Assembly (NCBI GenBank): GCA_017619905.1
Contig: JAFZRK010000170.1
Coordinates: 1-22,364 of the forward strand
Direction of reading: 5' to 3'
Origin: Bacillota bacterium
Lineage (GTDB): Bacteria; Bacillota; Clostridia; Peptostreptococcales; Anaerovoracaceae
DNA: 22,364 nt
This document shows positions 1 to 7,437 of the stretch, one piece after another; position 1 is the stretch's first letter, and each line of letters opens with the position of its first letter. Position numbers and translations under genes: made by a program. The notes beneath the pieces are model-generated. The model ran no database searches. It saw only the letters and a program-made list of their open reading frames with translations, and was not told the origin of the DNA.

Positions 1-497
1 CTGCCTCTGAGACCCGCTCCGATGGAAGTCGAGACGAGGAACGGTACAGGATAGAGCCCAAGCACCCAGAACTGATACTCCATAGTATATCCCAAGCTTG
101 TCTCAGATGCGCCGGAATACAGCGCGATGGGCTCTCTGAAACAATGTACCAGAACGCAGAATACTACGCCGAAAACCAGAGCCATCATGGGCGTCATTGT
201 AGAGACGTCTTTGGCCTTTTTCTCGTCCTTTGCGCCCAGAGCAGCGGCTATGACAGCGCAGCTGCCTATGCAGAACATGTTCGAGACAGCCGTTATCAGT
301 ATCATTACGGACATGGTGAGCGTAAGCGCAGCGACCATGGAGCTGTTGTTTAGCTTGCCTATGAAAAACGTATCTGCAAGGTTGTATATTACGTTTGCGA
401 GCTGGTTGATGACGTTGGGAATGGCAAGCGAAAGTATTGCCCTGAAAACGGGCATAGTTTCGAACAGTTCCTTTTTTGCAAGTTCGACGCGGGCCAT
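1..497 (-). CDS. MATE family efflux transporter (3' end cut by window edge)
   Basis: This is the N-terminal part (about 165 residues) of a multidrug and toxic compound extrusion transporter, an inner-membrane cation-coupled exporter. The start ATG lies one base after the ispG stop (TGACATG), so it is probably the last or next gene of the pyrH-ispG operon. The protein opens with KKELFETMPVFRAIL, continues LAIPNVINQLANVIYNLADTF and then FIGKLNNSSMVAALTL, which is the usual N-terminal signature of bacterial NorM/DinF-type MATE proteins, followed by hydrophobic segments typical of its first helices. No frameshift is visible in the part present. The substrate cannot be deduced. In many Bacillota polC follows ispG, so a MATE gene here is a departure from the common order. 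Confidence 0.9.
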   Translation of the reverse strand, partial: MARVELAKKELFETMPVFRAILSLAIPNVINQLANVIYNLADTFFIGKLNNSSMVAALTLTMSVMILITAVSNMFCIGSCAVIAAALGAKDEKKAKDVSTMTPMMALVFGVVFCVLVHCFREPIALYSGASETSLGYTMEYQFWVLGLYPVPFLVSTSIGAGLRG

Positions 498-498
498 G

Positions 499-1566
499 TC
501 AGACCGAACCTTCCACCAGACGCACCAAAGCATCCGAAAGCTTGTCTTCCGGCAGCTTTTCTATTATCTCACCGTTTTTGAAAATAACTCCTTCGTTCTT
601 TCCGCAGGCGATGCCAAAATCGGAGTTCTTTGCTTCCCCGGGGCCGTTGACCACGCAGCCCATGACTGATACTCGCATGGAACATCCCTGTTTCTCCATT
701 CTTTCCGATACAGTGGCAAGCTTCTGCTTGACGTTTTCCGCAATAGATGCAAGATCCACCTGCGTACGTCCGCAGGTAGGACACGAAACGAACTCTATGC
801 CTGGGCGCCTTATTCCGCAGGCCTTGAGAATCTTGCGGGCCAGAACGACTTCCTGCACTGGATCTCCGGTAAGAGACACTCTCATGGTGTCGCCTATTCC
901 GTCCAGAAGCAGCGCTGAAAGAGCCGCCGTGGACTTCATGATGCCCTCTTCCCCGAAGCCGGCTTCCGTAAGGCCTATGTGCAGCGGTAGGCCGCACTTT
1001 TCCACGAAGAGCTTATGCGCTCTGTGGTTCATCTGAACGTCGGAGCACTTGAGCGAAACCACTATGTCTTCAAAACCGAGATCCTGAGCGAAGGACACAG
1101 CATTAAGAGCGCTCTCGCATATCGCTTCCGCGCAGACTCCGCCGTATTCATCCAGCAGCGTTTTTTCCAAGGAGCCGGAATTGACGCCTATTCTGACCGG
1201 AATGCCGTGGTCTTTTGCGCAGTCCAGGACCGCTTTTACTCTCTCCCGGGAGCCGATGTTTCCGGGGTTTATGCGTATCTTGTCAGCTCCGGATTCTATG
1301 GCTGCGATCGCGAGTTTATAGTCGAAGTGTATGTCCGCGACCAGAGGCACGGGGCTCTCCTTTTTGATCAGAGCGAAGGCGTCTGCGGCTTCCATGTCGG
1401 GAACCGTGCAGCGCACTATGTCCGCGCCGGCATCCGCAAGGCGGCGTATCTGATTCAGCGTAGAGGAAACGTCCCTCGTGTCCGTGTTGGTCATGGACTG
1501 CACGGATACTGGAGCCCCTCCGCCTATCTGAACTTTTCCGCAAAACACTTTTTCCTTACTGCCCAT
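499..1566 (-). CDS. ispG: 4-hydroxy-3-methylbut-2-enyl diphosphate synthase
   Basis: IspG (GcpE) carries out the penultimate step of the MEP isoprenoid pathway, reductively converting MEcPP to HMBPP with a [4Fe-4S] cluster. The expected blocks are present: IGGGAPVSVQSMTNTDTRDV near the N-terminus, LVADIHFDYKLA, IRINPGNIG, and the cluster ligands in SCPTCGRT and SVMGCVVNGPGEA (three Cys plus the conserved Glu). The length of about 355 residues fits the short bacterial form. The start is uncertain. ATG 1566 (MGSKEKVF) aligns best with family N-termini. An upstream in-frame ATG at 1599 adds 11 residues with rare codons, and a GTG at 1548 has AAGGA four bases upstream. Neither ATG has a Shine-Dalgarno sequence. 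It follows rseP in the operon and shares the MEP pathway with dxr. Confidence 0.95.
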   Translation of the reverse strand: MGSKEKVFCGKVQIGGGAPVSVQSMTNTDTRDVSSTLNQIRRLADAGADIVRCTVPDMEAADAFALIKKESPVPLVADIHFDYKLAIAAIESGADKIRINPGNIGSRERVKAVLDCAKDHGIPVRIGVNSGSLEKTLLDEYGGVCAEAICESALNAVSFAQDLGFEDIVVSLKCSDVQMNHRAHKLFVEKCGLPLHIGLTEAGFGEEGIMKSTAALSALLLDGIGDTMRVSLTGDPVQEVVLARKILKACGIRRPGIEFVSCPTCGRTQVDLASIAENVKQKLATVSERMEKQGCSMRVSVMGCVVNGPGEAKNSDFGIACGKNEGVIFKNGEIIEKLPEDKLSDALVRLVEGSV

Positions 1567-1621
1567 GATTCGCAATATGCGCCGAAGCGCGATATACATT
1601 GAATGACTGAAGAGATAGCGG

Positions 1622-2632
1622 CTACTTTATGAGCCAGATGATATCCTTGAACATCAGGAAGACCATCAGCGCTATTAGCAAGACCATGAACACATTGTTT
1701 ATGATGTTCTCTGCCTTTTCCGACAGTTTTCCGCGGGTTATCCAGCGGATTATGACGAACAGTATCCTTCCACCGTCCAGTCCCGGAATGGGAAGAAGGT
1801 TGAGAAGCCCCAGGTTTACGCTTACAAGAGCGATCAGGTAGATGACGGTTATGAGCCCGTACTGCTCGGCGTACTCCCCGGAGATGGCGATGATCTGGAT
1901 GACGCTTCCGACGTCGTCGGAGCTCGCCTGTCCGTGGAACAGACGGCTGAAGAAGTCCCTGAGCGCGCGGATCATTGACCCGCACTCTTTGAAAGCGCTC
2001 TTGAGCGCGCGTCCGACGCTGTGTTCCAGACTGCACTTTATGCCAACGCCCTTGGCGCCGGTCTCAAGCGTATAAGTCCCGACGGTAAACGTCTTTTCCT
2101 CGGAACCGCGAAGTACTGTAATTTCAACGGTATTGCCCTCTGATGTCTGTATCAGGCGGGTTATGTCCGTCCATTCGTCGCTGCGCGTGCCGTTTACGGC
2201 TACGATGCGGTCTCCTGCCTGAATGCCTGCCTGTGCGGCGGGCTTATCCTCCACCACTTCCGAAAGGACCGGAGAATAAGATCCTGACACCGTAAATACA
2301 ACGGTGAAGATGATTATACCGATGACGATGTTGTTGAACGAACCTGCGACAAGGACCAGAAGTTTCTTCCATGCTTTCTGACGGTTGAAGGAACGAGGAT
2401 CCTCGGATCCGTCCTCTTCGCCCTCAAATGCGCAGAATCCGCCTATCGGGACGGCTCTCAATGAATACTCAGTCTCGCCCTTCTTCTTGCCCCACAGGCG
2501 CGGTCCCATGCCGACGGAGAACTCGTTGATCTTAAAACCGAGAAGCTTTCCGACCGAAAAATGGCCGAACTCGTGTCCTACGACCAGCAGAGCAAAGCAT
2601 ATTATCGCTAAAACTATTCCAATAATTTTCAT
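1622..2632 (-). CDS. rseP: RseP/S2P-type intramembrane zinc metalloprotease
   Basis: This is a site-2 protease that cuts membrane-embedded substrates such as anti-sigma factors or signal-peptide remnants. The HExxH zinc motif (HEFGH, residues 20-24) sits in the first membrane helix, a single PDZ domain spans about residues 115-190 (AGIQAGDRIVAVNG), and the second active-site motif NLLPIPGLDGGR (about 278-288, with the LDG aspartate) lies in a late helix. The length of 336 residues is normal for single-PDZ Bacillota forms (RasP-like). The start ATG has no recognisable Shine-Dalgarno sequence: the 13 bases after the dxr stop are AT-rich, which suggests coupling to dxr translation. Its position between dxr and ispG is common in Bacillota. 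Confidence 0.95.
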   Translation of the reverse strand: MKIIGIVLAIICFALLVVGHEFGHFSVGKLLGFKINEFSVGMGPRLWGKKKGETEYSLRAVPIGGFCAFEGEEDGSEDPRSFNRQKAWKKLLVLVAGSFNNIVIGIIIFTVVFTVSGSYSPVLSEVVEDKPAAQAGIQAGDRIVAVNGTRSDEWTDITRLIQTSEGNTVEITVLRGSEEKTFTVGTYTLETGAKGVGIKCSLEHSVGRALKSAFKECGSMIRALRDFFSRLFHGQASSDDVGSVIQIIAISGEYAEQYGLITVIYLIALVSVNLGLLNLLPIPGLDGGRILFVIIRWITRGKLSEKAENIINNVFMVLLIALMVFLMFKDIIWLIK

Positions 2633-2645
2633 TACAAAATGTAAT

Positions 2646-3797
2646 TTATGTAAATTTGTTTATATACGAACGAACAGCAGCCCTGCTTTCCTTCTCGACT
2701 TCGAGAATGTCATCAACTGTTCCAATGTTTACGCCATCATGGAGGTCCAGAGCGCGTTCAACGCAGTCGGCGATCTGAACGAAACGTATCTGTCCGCTCA
2801 GGAACGCGGAAACCGCTTCCTCGTTCGCGCAGTTCAGGACCACTGGCCAGCTTCCGCCCTTCTCTATCGCATCGTACGCCAGTTTAAGACACTTGAACGT
2901 CTCAAGGTCCGGCTTTTCGAAGGTCATGGACCCAAGTTCCGTGAAACTGAAGCGTTTTCCCGGCTCTTCCAACCTTTCCGGGTAGGAAAGCGCGTACGCG
3001 ATGGGGAGCCGCATGTCAGCAGCGCCTATCTGGGCTATTATCGAACCGTCCGCAAACTCGACAGCGGAATGCACCGCGCTCTGAGGATGCACCACGACCT
3101 CTATATCCTTCTGAGACATATCGAAAAGCCATGACGCTTCGATTATCTCGAGTCCTTTATTCATCATCGTGGCGGAATCCACCGTTATCTTGGCGCCCAT
3201 GGACCAGTTCGGGTGCTTAAGCGCCATGTCCAGAGTAACGTTTTCCAGCTGATCCTTTGTATATCCTCTGAAAGGACCGCCCGATGCGGTAAGTATTATC
3301 TTCCTGACAGGATTTCCGTCCGCGGCCCTTATCGCCTGGAAGATGGCGGAATGCTCACTGTCGACCGGCAGGAACTGTACGCCTCTGCGCCTGACTGCCT
3401 CCATTACGAGCGAGCCGCCGGCAACAAGAGTCTCCTTGTTGGCGAAAGCGATGTCTTTTCCGGCCTCTATCGCAGCAAGTGTGGGACGGATCCCCATCAT
3501 GCCGAGAAGGCCGTTAACAGCCGTTTCTGCGCAGTTTTCCTTTGCGAGGATACAGAGCCCCTCCTCGCCGCTAAACACCGTCAGAGAGGCGAATTCGGCC
3601 CTTAAAAGCGATGCCTCGGACTCGTCCGCGACGCAGACCATTTCAGGAGAGAATTCCTTGATCTGGGACCTGAGGAGATCCGTGTTCCGCCCGCAGCTCA
3701 GAGCGCTTACCCTGAACCTGTCCGGGTATTTGCGGACGACCTCCAGAGTCTGTCTTCCTATGGAACCTGTAGAGCCAAAAACCGCTATGTTCTTCAT
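2646..3797 (-). CDS. dxr: 1-deoxy-D-xylulose 5-phosphate reductoisomerase
   Basis: DXR catalyses the first committed step of the MEP pathway, converting DXP to MEP with NADPH and a divalent metal. The nucleotide-binding GSTGSIG is at residues 8-14, and ANKETLVAGG at about 119-128. The metal ligands fall in PVDSEHSAIFQ (D146, E148), with the other metal and phosphate ligands in TASGGPFRGY, HPNWSMGAKITVDSATMMNKGLE. The length of 383 residues is standard. The start ATG overlaps the cdsA stop by four bases (ATGA), so translation is likely coupled; no Shine-Dalgarno sequence is visible. Together with ispG and uppS it links isoprenoid supply to undecaprenyl lipid carrier synthesis. Confidence 0.97.
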   Translation of the reverse strand: MKNIAVFGSTGSIGRQTLEVVRKYPDRFRVSALSCGRNTDLLRSQIKEFSPEMVCVADESEASLLRAEFASLTVFSGEEGLCILAKENCAETAVNGLLGMMGIRPTLAAIEAGKDIAFANKETLVAGGSLVMEAVRRRGVQFLPVDSEHSAIFQAIRAADGNPVRKIILTASGGPFRGYTKDQLENVTLDMALKHPNWSMGAKITVDSATMMNKGLEIIEASWLFDMSQKDIEVVVHPQSAVHSAVEFADGSIIAQIGAADMRLPIAYALSYPERLEEPGKRFSFTELGSMTFEKPDLETFKCLKLAYDAIEKGGSWPVVLNCANEEAVSAFLSGQIRFVQIADCVERALDLHDGVNIGTVDDILEVEKESRAAVRSYINKFT

Positions 3798-4606
3798 GGT
3801 TTAATAAAGAGCAGAATGTAGTAATAAACGAACGGAGCGACAAGAAGCACGCTGTCGAACCTGTCCATAACTCCGCCGTGACCGGGGATAAGGTTGCCGT
3901 AGTCCTTGATGCCCATGTTGCGCTTGAAAGCGGACGCGATCAGGTCTCCGGCTATTCCGAAGAACGCACCGACGAAACCGATGATGATGCAGTGGACGAA
4001 CTCCGGCCTGTATACGAACCAGCCGAACACGCCGCACGCGATCGTAGCGCCTATTACTCCGCCTATCGCGCCTTCTACAGTCTTCTTAGGGCTGATGTTC
4101 GGCGCCATCTTGTGCTTTCCGAACAGATAACCGCTGAAATACGCGAAAGTATCCTGGCCGAACGCAGCGAGCAGCACCAGCCAGACCATGTACTTATACT
4201 TTTCTATGCAGTTTATGAGCGGCATGTGCGCCGCGAAAAACCCGATATACAGAAGTCCCAGACTCGTTACCGGACCGTCCAGAACGTTATGGTCCTTGCG
4301 GATGAGCGTCATCAGCAGACCAAGGCAGACGGTTCCGAAGGTCCACATCAGCAGAAGATGCGTGTACGTGGTGGGCGCAAGTTTGGTGAACTCTCCGAAG
4401 AATATGATCACGTACAGCGCTATCAGCAGCGCGTACGCCCAGTTCCTTCCCGGATGGACTTTAATGTTGCTGTAGCCCTTGTAGAACTCATGCATGCCTA
4501 CAGCGGACAGCACAAGACAGAACGCCAGGAGCGGTATCCCTCCGAGCACGAAGAAGATCAGCAGAGGTCCTATTATAACTATCGCGGATATTATCCTTGT
4601 CTTCAT
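3794..4606 (-). CDS. cdsA: Phosphatidate cytidylyltransferase (CDP-diglyceride synthase)
   Basis: CdsA makes CDP-diacylglycerol from phosphatidic acid and CTP, the branch point of phospholipid synthesis, in the cytoplasmic membrane. The 270-residue protein is mostly hydrophobic with about eight membrane segments. The family signature lies near residues 225-252: SAFKRNMGIKDYGNLIPGHG followed by GVMDRFDS, with its conserved Lys-Arg and Asp residues. An upstream conserved block reads FGQDTFAYFSGYLFGKHK and ISPKKTVEG. GGAGG lies six bases before the ATG, and the start overlaps the uppS stop by four bases. It sits in the usual uppS-cdsA-dxr order. Confidence 0.97.
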   Translation of the reverse strand: MKTRIISAIVIIGPLLIFFVLGGIPLLAFCLVLSAVGMHEFYKGYSNIKVHPGRNWAYALLIALYVIIFFGEFTKLAPTTYTHLLLMWTFGTVCLGLLMTLIRKDHNVLDGPVTSLGLLYIGFFAAHMPLINCIEKYKYMVWLVLLAAFGQDTFAYFSGYLFGKHKMAPNISPKKTVEGAIGGVIGATIACGVFGWFVYRPEFVHCIIIGFVGAFFGIAGDLIASAFKRNMGIKDYGNLIPGHGGVMDRFDSVLLVAPFVYYYILLFIKP

Positions 4607-5307
4607 TTATGGCCTCCGAAGCGGCGGTCCCTTCTCTGGTACTCCATGATGCACTTCTCGTATTCCGCGGGCGTAAAGTCAGGCCAGTAGACGTCCGTCA
4701 GGACTATCTCCGAATACGCTGCCTGCCATATAAGGAAGTTGGAGAGACGGTTCTCTCCGCTGGTGCGGATTATCACGTCCGGGTCCGGCATTCCGGCGGT
4801 ATAGAGCGATCCGCTGATATCGTCCTCCGTGACGTTCGTACGGCCTTCGGACATAAGTCTGTTGACGGCTCTGGTTATCTCCGCCCTGCCGCCGTAGTTG
4901 ATCGCGATGTTAAATCTCAGCCCGTCGTTGTCCTTCGTGGAATCAAGAAGAACTCTCAAGCTGTCGCGCGAGTCCTGCGGTATCGCAGACCAGTCTCCGA
5001 GTATACCTACGCGAACGTTGTTCTCGCAGAGCTCCTTAAGCTCGCTGTTTACGTACTTTATGACCAGTTTAAAAATGCCTGCTACCTCGTCCGCGGGGCG
5101 CTTCCAGTTTTCGGTTGAAAATGCATAAACAGTCAGGTATTCCACGCCCAAGCGCTGAGAATGCCTGACTATTTCTCTGAGCGACTCCAGACCGGCCAGG
5201 TGTCCCTGCAGCCGCATCTGTCCGCGCTCTTTTGCCCAGCGGCCGTTGCCGTCCATTATGATGGCAACGTGCCGCGGTATGTTTGTAAGATCCAGCTGAC
5301 GGTTCAA
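4603..5307 (-). CDS. uppS: Undecaprenyl diphosphate synthase (cis-prenyltransferase)
   Basis: UppS condenses farnesyl diphosphate with eight isopentenyl diphosphates to make the C55 lipid carrier for peptidoglycan and teichoic acid. The catalytic block HVAIIMDGNGRWAKERG and the second signature IRTSGENRLSNFLIWQAAYSE are both intact. I place the start at TTG 5307, giving 234 residues (MNRQLDLTNIPRH): it is preceded by GGAG eight bases upstream, formed by the last codons of frr, and begins two bases after the frr stop. The ATG at 5370 would add 21 unconserved residues, would overlap frr by 61 bases and has no comparable ribosome binding site. The gene is coupled to cdsA by an ATGA overlap. Confidence 0.95.
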   Translation of the reverse strand: MNRQLDLTNIPRHVAIIMDGNGRWAKERGQMRLQGHLAGLESLREIVRHSQRLGVEYLTVYAFSTENWKRPADEVAGIFKLVIKYVNSELKELCENNVRVGILGDWSAIPQDSRDSLRVLLDSTKDNDGLRFNIAINYGGRAEITRAVNRLMSEGRTNVTEDDISGSLYTAGMPDPDVIIRTSGENRLSNFLIWQAAYSEIVLTDVYWPDFTPAEYEKCIMEYQRRDRRFGGHK

Positions 5308-5309
5308 GA

Positions 5310-5864
5310 TCAGATCTCCATCAGCTCTTTTTCCTTGGTGCCGACTATCTCGTCGATGTCCTTCATGCACTTGTCGGTGGCTTTCTGGATCTCTTCAAGG
5401 TCTTCCTTCAGGTCGTCCTCGGTGAGCTCGCCGGCCTTCTCTGCCTTCTTAAGCTGATCGTTGGCATCGCGGCGGCAGTTCCTGACCGCCACCTTGGCCT
5501 CCTCGCCCATCTTCTTGATGAGTTTGGTGAGGTCCTTTCTGCGCTCCTCGGTGAGGGGCGGGATAACGAGGCGGACGTTCTTTCCGTCGTTGGTGGGGTT
5601 GATGCCCAGATTGGACATCTGGATGGCCTTCTCGATGTTCTTCAAGCTCTTGGGGTCGAACGGGATTATCGTCAAGCTTCTGGGATCAGGTACCTGAATG
5701 TTGGCCATGTTCCTGAGCGGAGTGGGTACTCCGTAGTAGTCAACGGTTATCTGGTCCAGAAGAGCGGCGTTTGCGCGACCGGCCCTTACTGTATTGAGCT
5801 CCTCTTTAAGAACACTGAGTGTCTTTGTCATTTTTTCCTGATAGATATCTAATGCGCTTCCCAT
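5310..5864 (-). CDS. frr: Ribosome recycling factor
   Basis: RRF acts with EF-G to split post-termination ribosomes. The 184-residue protein matches the family length and shows the conserved KTLSVLKEELNTVRAGRAN near the N-terminus, LRNMANIQVPDPRSLTI in the middle, and LVIPPLTEERRKDLTKLIKK followed by VAVRNCRRDAND towards the C-terminal long-helix half. AGGAGG lies five bases before the ATG and contains the TAG stop of pyrH, so the two genes are tightly coupled. The last codons (ATG GAG ATC TGA) supply the ribosome binding site of uppS. Confidence 0.98.
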   Translation of the reverse strand: MGSALDIYQEKMTKTLSVLKEELNTVRAGRANAALLDQITVDYYGVPTPLRNMANIQVPDPRSLTIIPFDPKSLKNIEKAIQMSNLGINPTNDGKNVRLVIPPLTEERRKDLTKLIKKMGEEAKVAVRNCRRDANDQLKKAEKAGELTEDDLKEDLEEIQKATDKCMKDIDEIVGTKEKELMEI

Positions 5865-5873
5865 GATTACCTC

Positions 5874-6575
5874 CTAATAAACTATCGTGCCTATCTCTTC
5901 GCCGCTGCAGGCCCGTACTATGGCGTTGGGCTCCTTGAGGCCGAAGACGTGGATCTTCATTCCGTTGTCCCTGCACAGCGAGGCCGCCGTGGAGTCCATC
6001 ACCTTGAGGTCCTTCTCCAGGACATCGGAATGAGTTATCTTTGTGTATTTCTTTGCGTTTGGATTGGTCGCAGGGTCTGAGTCGTAGACTGCGTCCACGT
6101 TCTTAGCCAGAAGTATGACGTCCGCCTGTATCTCTATGGCTCTGAGCGCAGCGCCTGTGTCTGTGCTGAAGAACGGATGCCCGGTGCCGCCGGTGAAGAT
6201 CACAACCTTGCCCTGCTTAAGAGCAGTTCTGGCGCCTTCCACGCTGAAAGGCCGGCACATCTGAGTTACGTCGAACGCAGCCATCAGTTCCGCGGGTATT
6301 CCCGCCTGAGCGAAAGCGTCCTTAAGAGCCAGACCGTTCATGCAGGTGGCGAGCATTCCTATCTGGTCAGCGACCGCCCTGTCCATCTTCTCGGAACTGC
6401 GTCCCCGCCAGAAGTTTCCGCCTCCGACGACTATGCCGACTTCCACGCCCATGCGCAGCAGTTCCCTGACTTCTTCAGCCACCTTGGCAAGGCCGTTCGG
6501 ATCTATTCCGTGACCGTCTTTGGAGATGGCTTCGCCGCTTACCTTGAGCAGCACTCTTTTATACTTCGTGTCCAT
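5874..6575 (-). CDS. pyrH: Uridylate kinase (UMP kinase)
   Basis: PyrH phosphorylates UMP to UDP and belongs to the amino-acid kinase fold (hexameric, allosterically controlled in bacteria). Visible motifs are KRVLLKVSGEA at the N-terminus, GIVVGGGNFWRGR (about residues 48-59), MGMLAT-like IGMLATCMNGLALKDAF, FTGGTGHPFFSTDTGAALRA and AKNVDAVYDSDP. The length of 233 residues is normal. It is the first gene of the pyrH-frr-uppS-cdsA-dxr-rseP-ispG operon, with a good promoter upstream. Only a weak GGG sits about seven bases before the ATG; a GGAAGGA lies too far upstream to serve. In most Bacillota pyrH directly follows rpsB-tsf; here about 4 kb separates them. Confidence 0.97.
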   Translation of the reverse strand: MDTKYKRVLLKVSGEAISKDGHGIDPNGLAKVAEEVRELLRMGVEVGIVVGGGNFWRGRSSEKMDRAVADQIGMLATCMNGLALKDAFAQAGIPAELMAAFDVTQMCRPFSVEGARTALKQGKVVIFTGGTGHPFFSTDTGAALRAIEIQADVILLAKNVDAVYDSDPATNPNAKKYTKITHSDVLEKDLKVMDSTAASLCRDNGMKIHVFGLKEPNAIVRACSGEEIGTIVY

Positions 6576-6614
6576 ATCATTACCCGTGCAGAATAACTAT
6601 CCTTCCAAATGCGT

Positions 6615-6644
6615 ATTGTAACATAAAAACCCGAAGAATAGCAA
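6615..6644 (-). promoter_or_regulatory. Promoter of the pyrH-ispG operon
   Basis: On the minus strand TTGCTA (6644-6639) and TACAAT (6620-6615) are separated by 18 bases, with four and five matches to the sigma-A consensus. The expected start near 6608 leaves a leader of about 33 bases before pyrH. I see no clear intrinsic terminator between thiT and this promoter, so thiT transcripts may also read into the operon. Confidence 0.7.
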
Positions 6645-6668
6645 GAAATCTGTTGACCGGCTGACCGT

Positions 6669-7226
6669 TCAGGAACTGCGCCTTTCCTCCAGTTTATCCA
6701 TCGGTTTGGCAAGCAGGGCGATCACGAGAACGCAAAGTATGGTATTCGGCAGCATGTAAGTTCCGTTGTACAGCAGAGAATAGACGTATTTGCTCGTCAT
6801 CGCCATTCCCATGAACTCCTTCGGCATCCACCTTGCGTAGACCGTAAAACCGCTTATGAAGTGTATCGCGAAACGTCCGAGGCAGCCGAAGAACGCACCT
6901 ATAGGACGGCCAGCGCCCTTTGCTTTTCTGAACAGCCCGGCAAGCCCCACGAAAGCGTACGCGACAGAATAGTCGAATATGATCGACACTATGTCGATGG
7001 CGCTTCCTCCAAGGAAGAACTTTATGGTTCCGAAGACCAGACCTGCGAGCATGCCCCAGCCGGCGCCCCAGCGCAGAGCGAACACCACGAGCGGAACCAT
7101 GACAAGGTCTATTGAACCGCCGAATCCGCCGAAATTGACGCCTATGGGTATCTTTACGAAGCTGAGCGCTATTGCCAGAGCCACGCACACTCCGCCTTCC
7201 GCTATCATTGAAACTGTCTTTTTCAT
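6669..7226 (-). CDS. thiT: ECF thiamine transporter S component ThiT
   Basis: ThiT is the substrate-binding membrane component of an energy-coupling-factor thiamine importer and needs the shared EcfA/A'/T module, which is not in this window. The protein has about six membrane segments. It carries family-typical stretches: PIGVNFGGFGGSIDLVMVPL, FDYSVAYAFVGLAGLF, GRFAIHFISGFTVYA and SLLYNGTYMLPN. I prefer ATG 7226 (185 residues, MKKTVSMIAEGG) because AGGTGGAG lies just upstream. An in-frame GTG three codons earlier (7235) with AGGA before it is an alternative. A TPP riboswitch with its own terminator directly upstream supports thiamine as the substrate and predicts repression by intracellular TPP. 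Confidence 0.95.
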   Translation of the reverse strand: MKKTVSMIAEGGVCVALAIALSFVKIPIGVNFGGFGGSIDLVMVPLVVFALRWGAGWGMLAGLVFGTIKFFLGGSAIDIVSIIFDYSVAYAFVGLAGLFRKAKGAGRPIGAFFGCLGRFAIHFISGFTVYARWMPKEFMGMAMTSKYVYSLLYNGTYMLPNTILCVLVIALLAKPMDKLEERRSS

Positions 7227-7274
7227 TTTCTCCACCTATGTTCCTTCTGTTCAAGGATGTTTCCGAAATGAGCC

Positions 7275-7305
7275 AAACAAAAACACCCTTAAATCAAAAA
7301 GGGTG
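7275..7305 (-). terminator. Riboswitch-controlled terminator of thiT
   Basis: On the minus strand CACCCTT (7305-7299) pairs with AAGGGTG (7290-7284) and is followed by TTTTTGTTT. It lies between the TPP aptamer and thiT. The bases GCACCC of its 5' arm are also complementary to GGGGTGC at the 5' side of the aptamer, which gives a ready antiterminator. Confidence 0.9.
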
Positions 7306-7314
7306 CTTCCTAAA

Positions 7315-7380
7315 CTTCCTACGCCGGCATTGTCCGGATCAGGTTCGAGGGTATGATCTCAGCCCGAAGGCACCCCTGTG
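7315..7380 (-). promoter_or_regulatory. TPP riboswitch (THI element)
   Basis: The minus strand carries the conserved thi-box sequence: GGGGTGCC near 7376-7369, then GGGCTGAGA, ACCCTCGAACCTGATC and CGGACAATGCCGGCGTAGG. These match the known TPP aptamer core, in which CUGAGA contacts the pyrimidine and the GG-AUAAUGCCnGCGUAGG arm contacts the diphosphate. It stands between a consensus promoter and thiT and is followed by an intrinsic terminator, so it should act by transcription attenuation: TPP bound gives termination, TPP absent gives thiT expression. Confidence 0.97.
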
Positions 7381-7395
7381 TATTTACTTGTCCTA

Positions 7396-7423
7396 ATTAT
7401 ACTTCCGGCAGGAGTTTTGTCAA
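7396..7423 (-). promoter_or_regulatory. Promoter of the TPP riboswitch-thiT unit
   Basis: A perfect TTGACA (7423-7418) and a perfect TATAAT (7401-7396) with a 16-base spacer lie on the minus strand, 14 bases beyond the trxB stop. Transcription should start near 7389, just before the aptamer. Confidence 0.92.
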
Positions 7424-7437
7424 TAACGACGGAAGCG

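Noticed and set aside
3878..4690. 270-residue plus-strand frame opposite cdsA
   Set aside because: It runs against an intact CdsA and the uppS-cdsA overlap; its composition is charged and repetitive like an antisense translation.
6646..6664. TGACCG-GC-TGACCG direct repeat next to the thiT stop
   Set aside because: It is too short and single to call an operator or repeat element, and it does not form a terminator with a T run.
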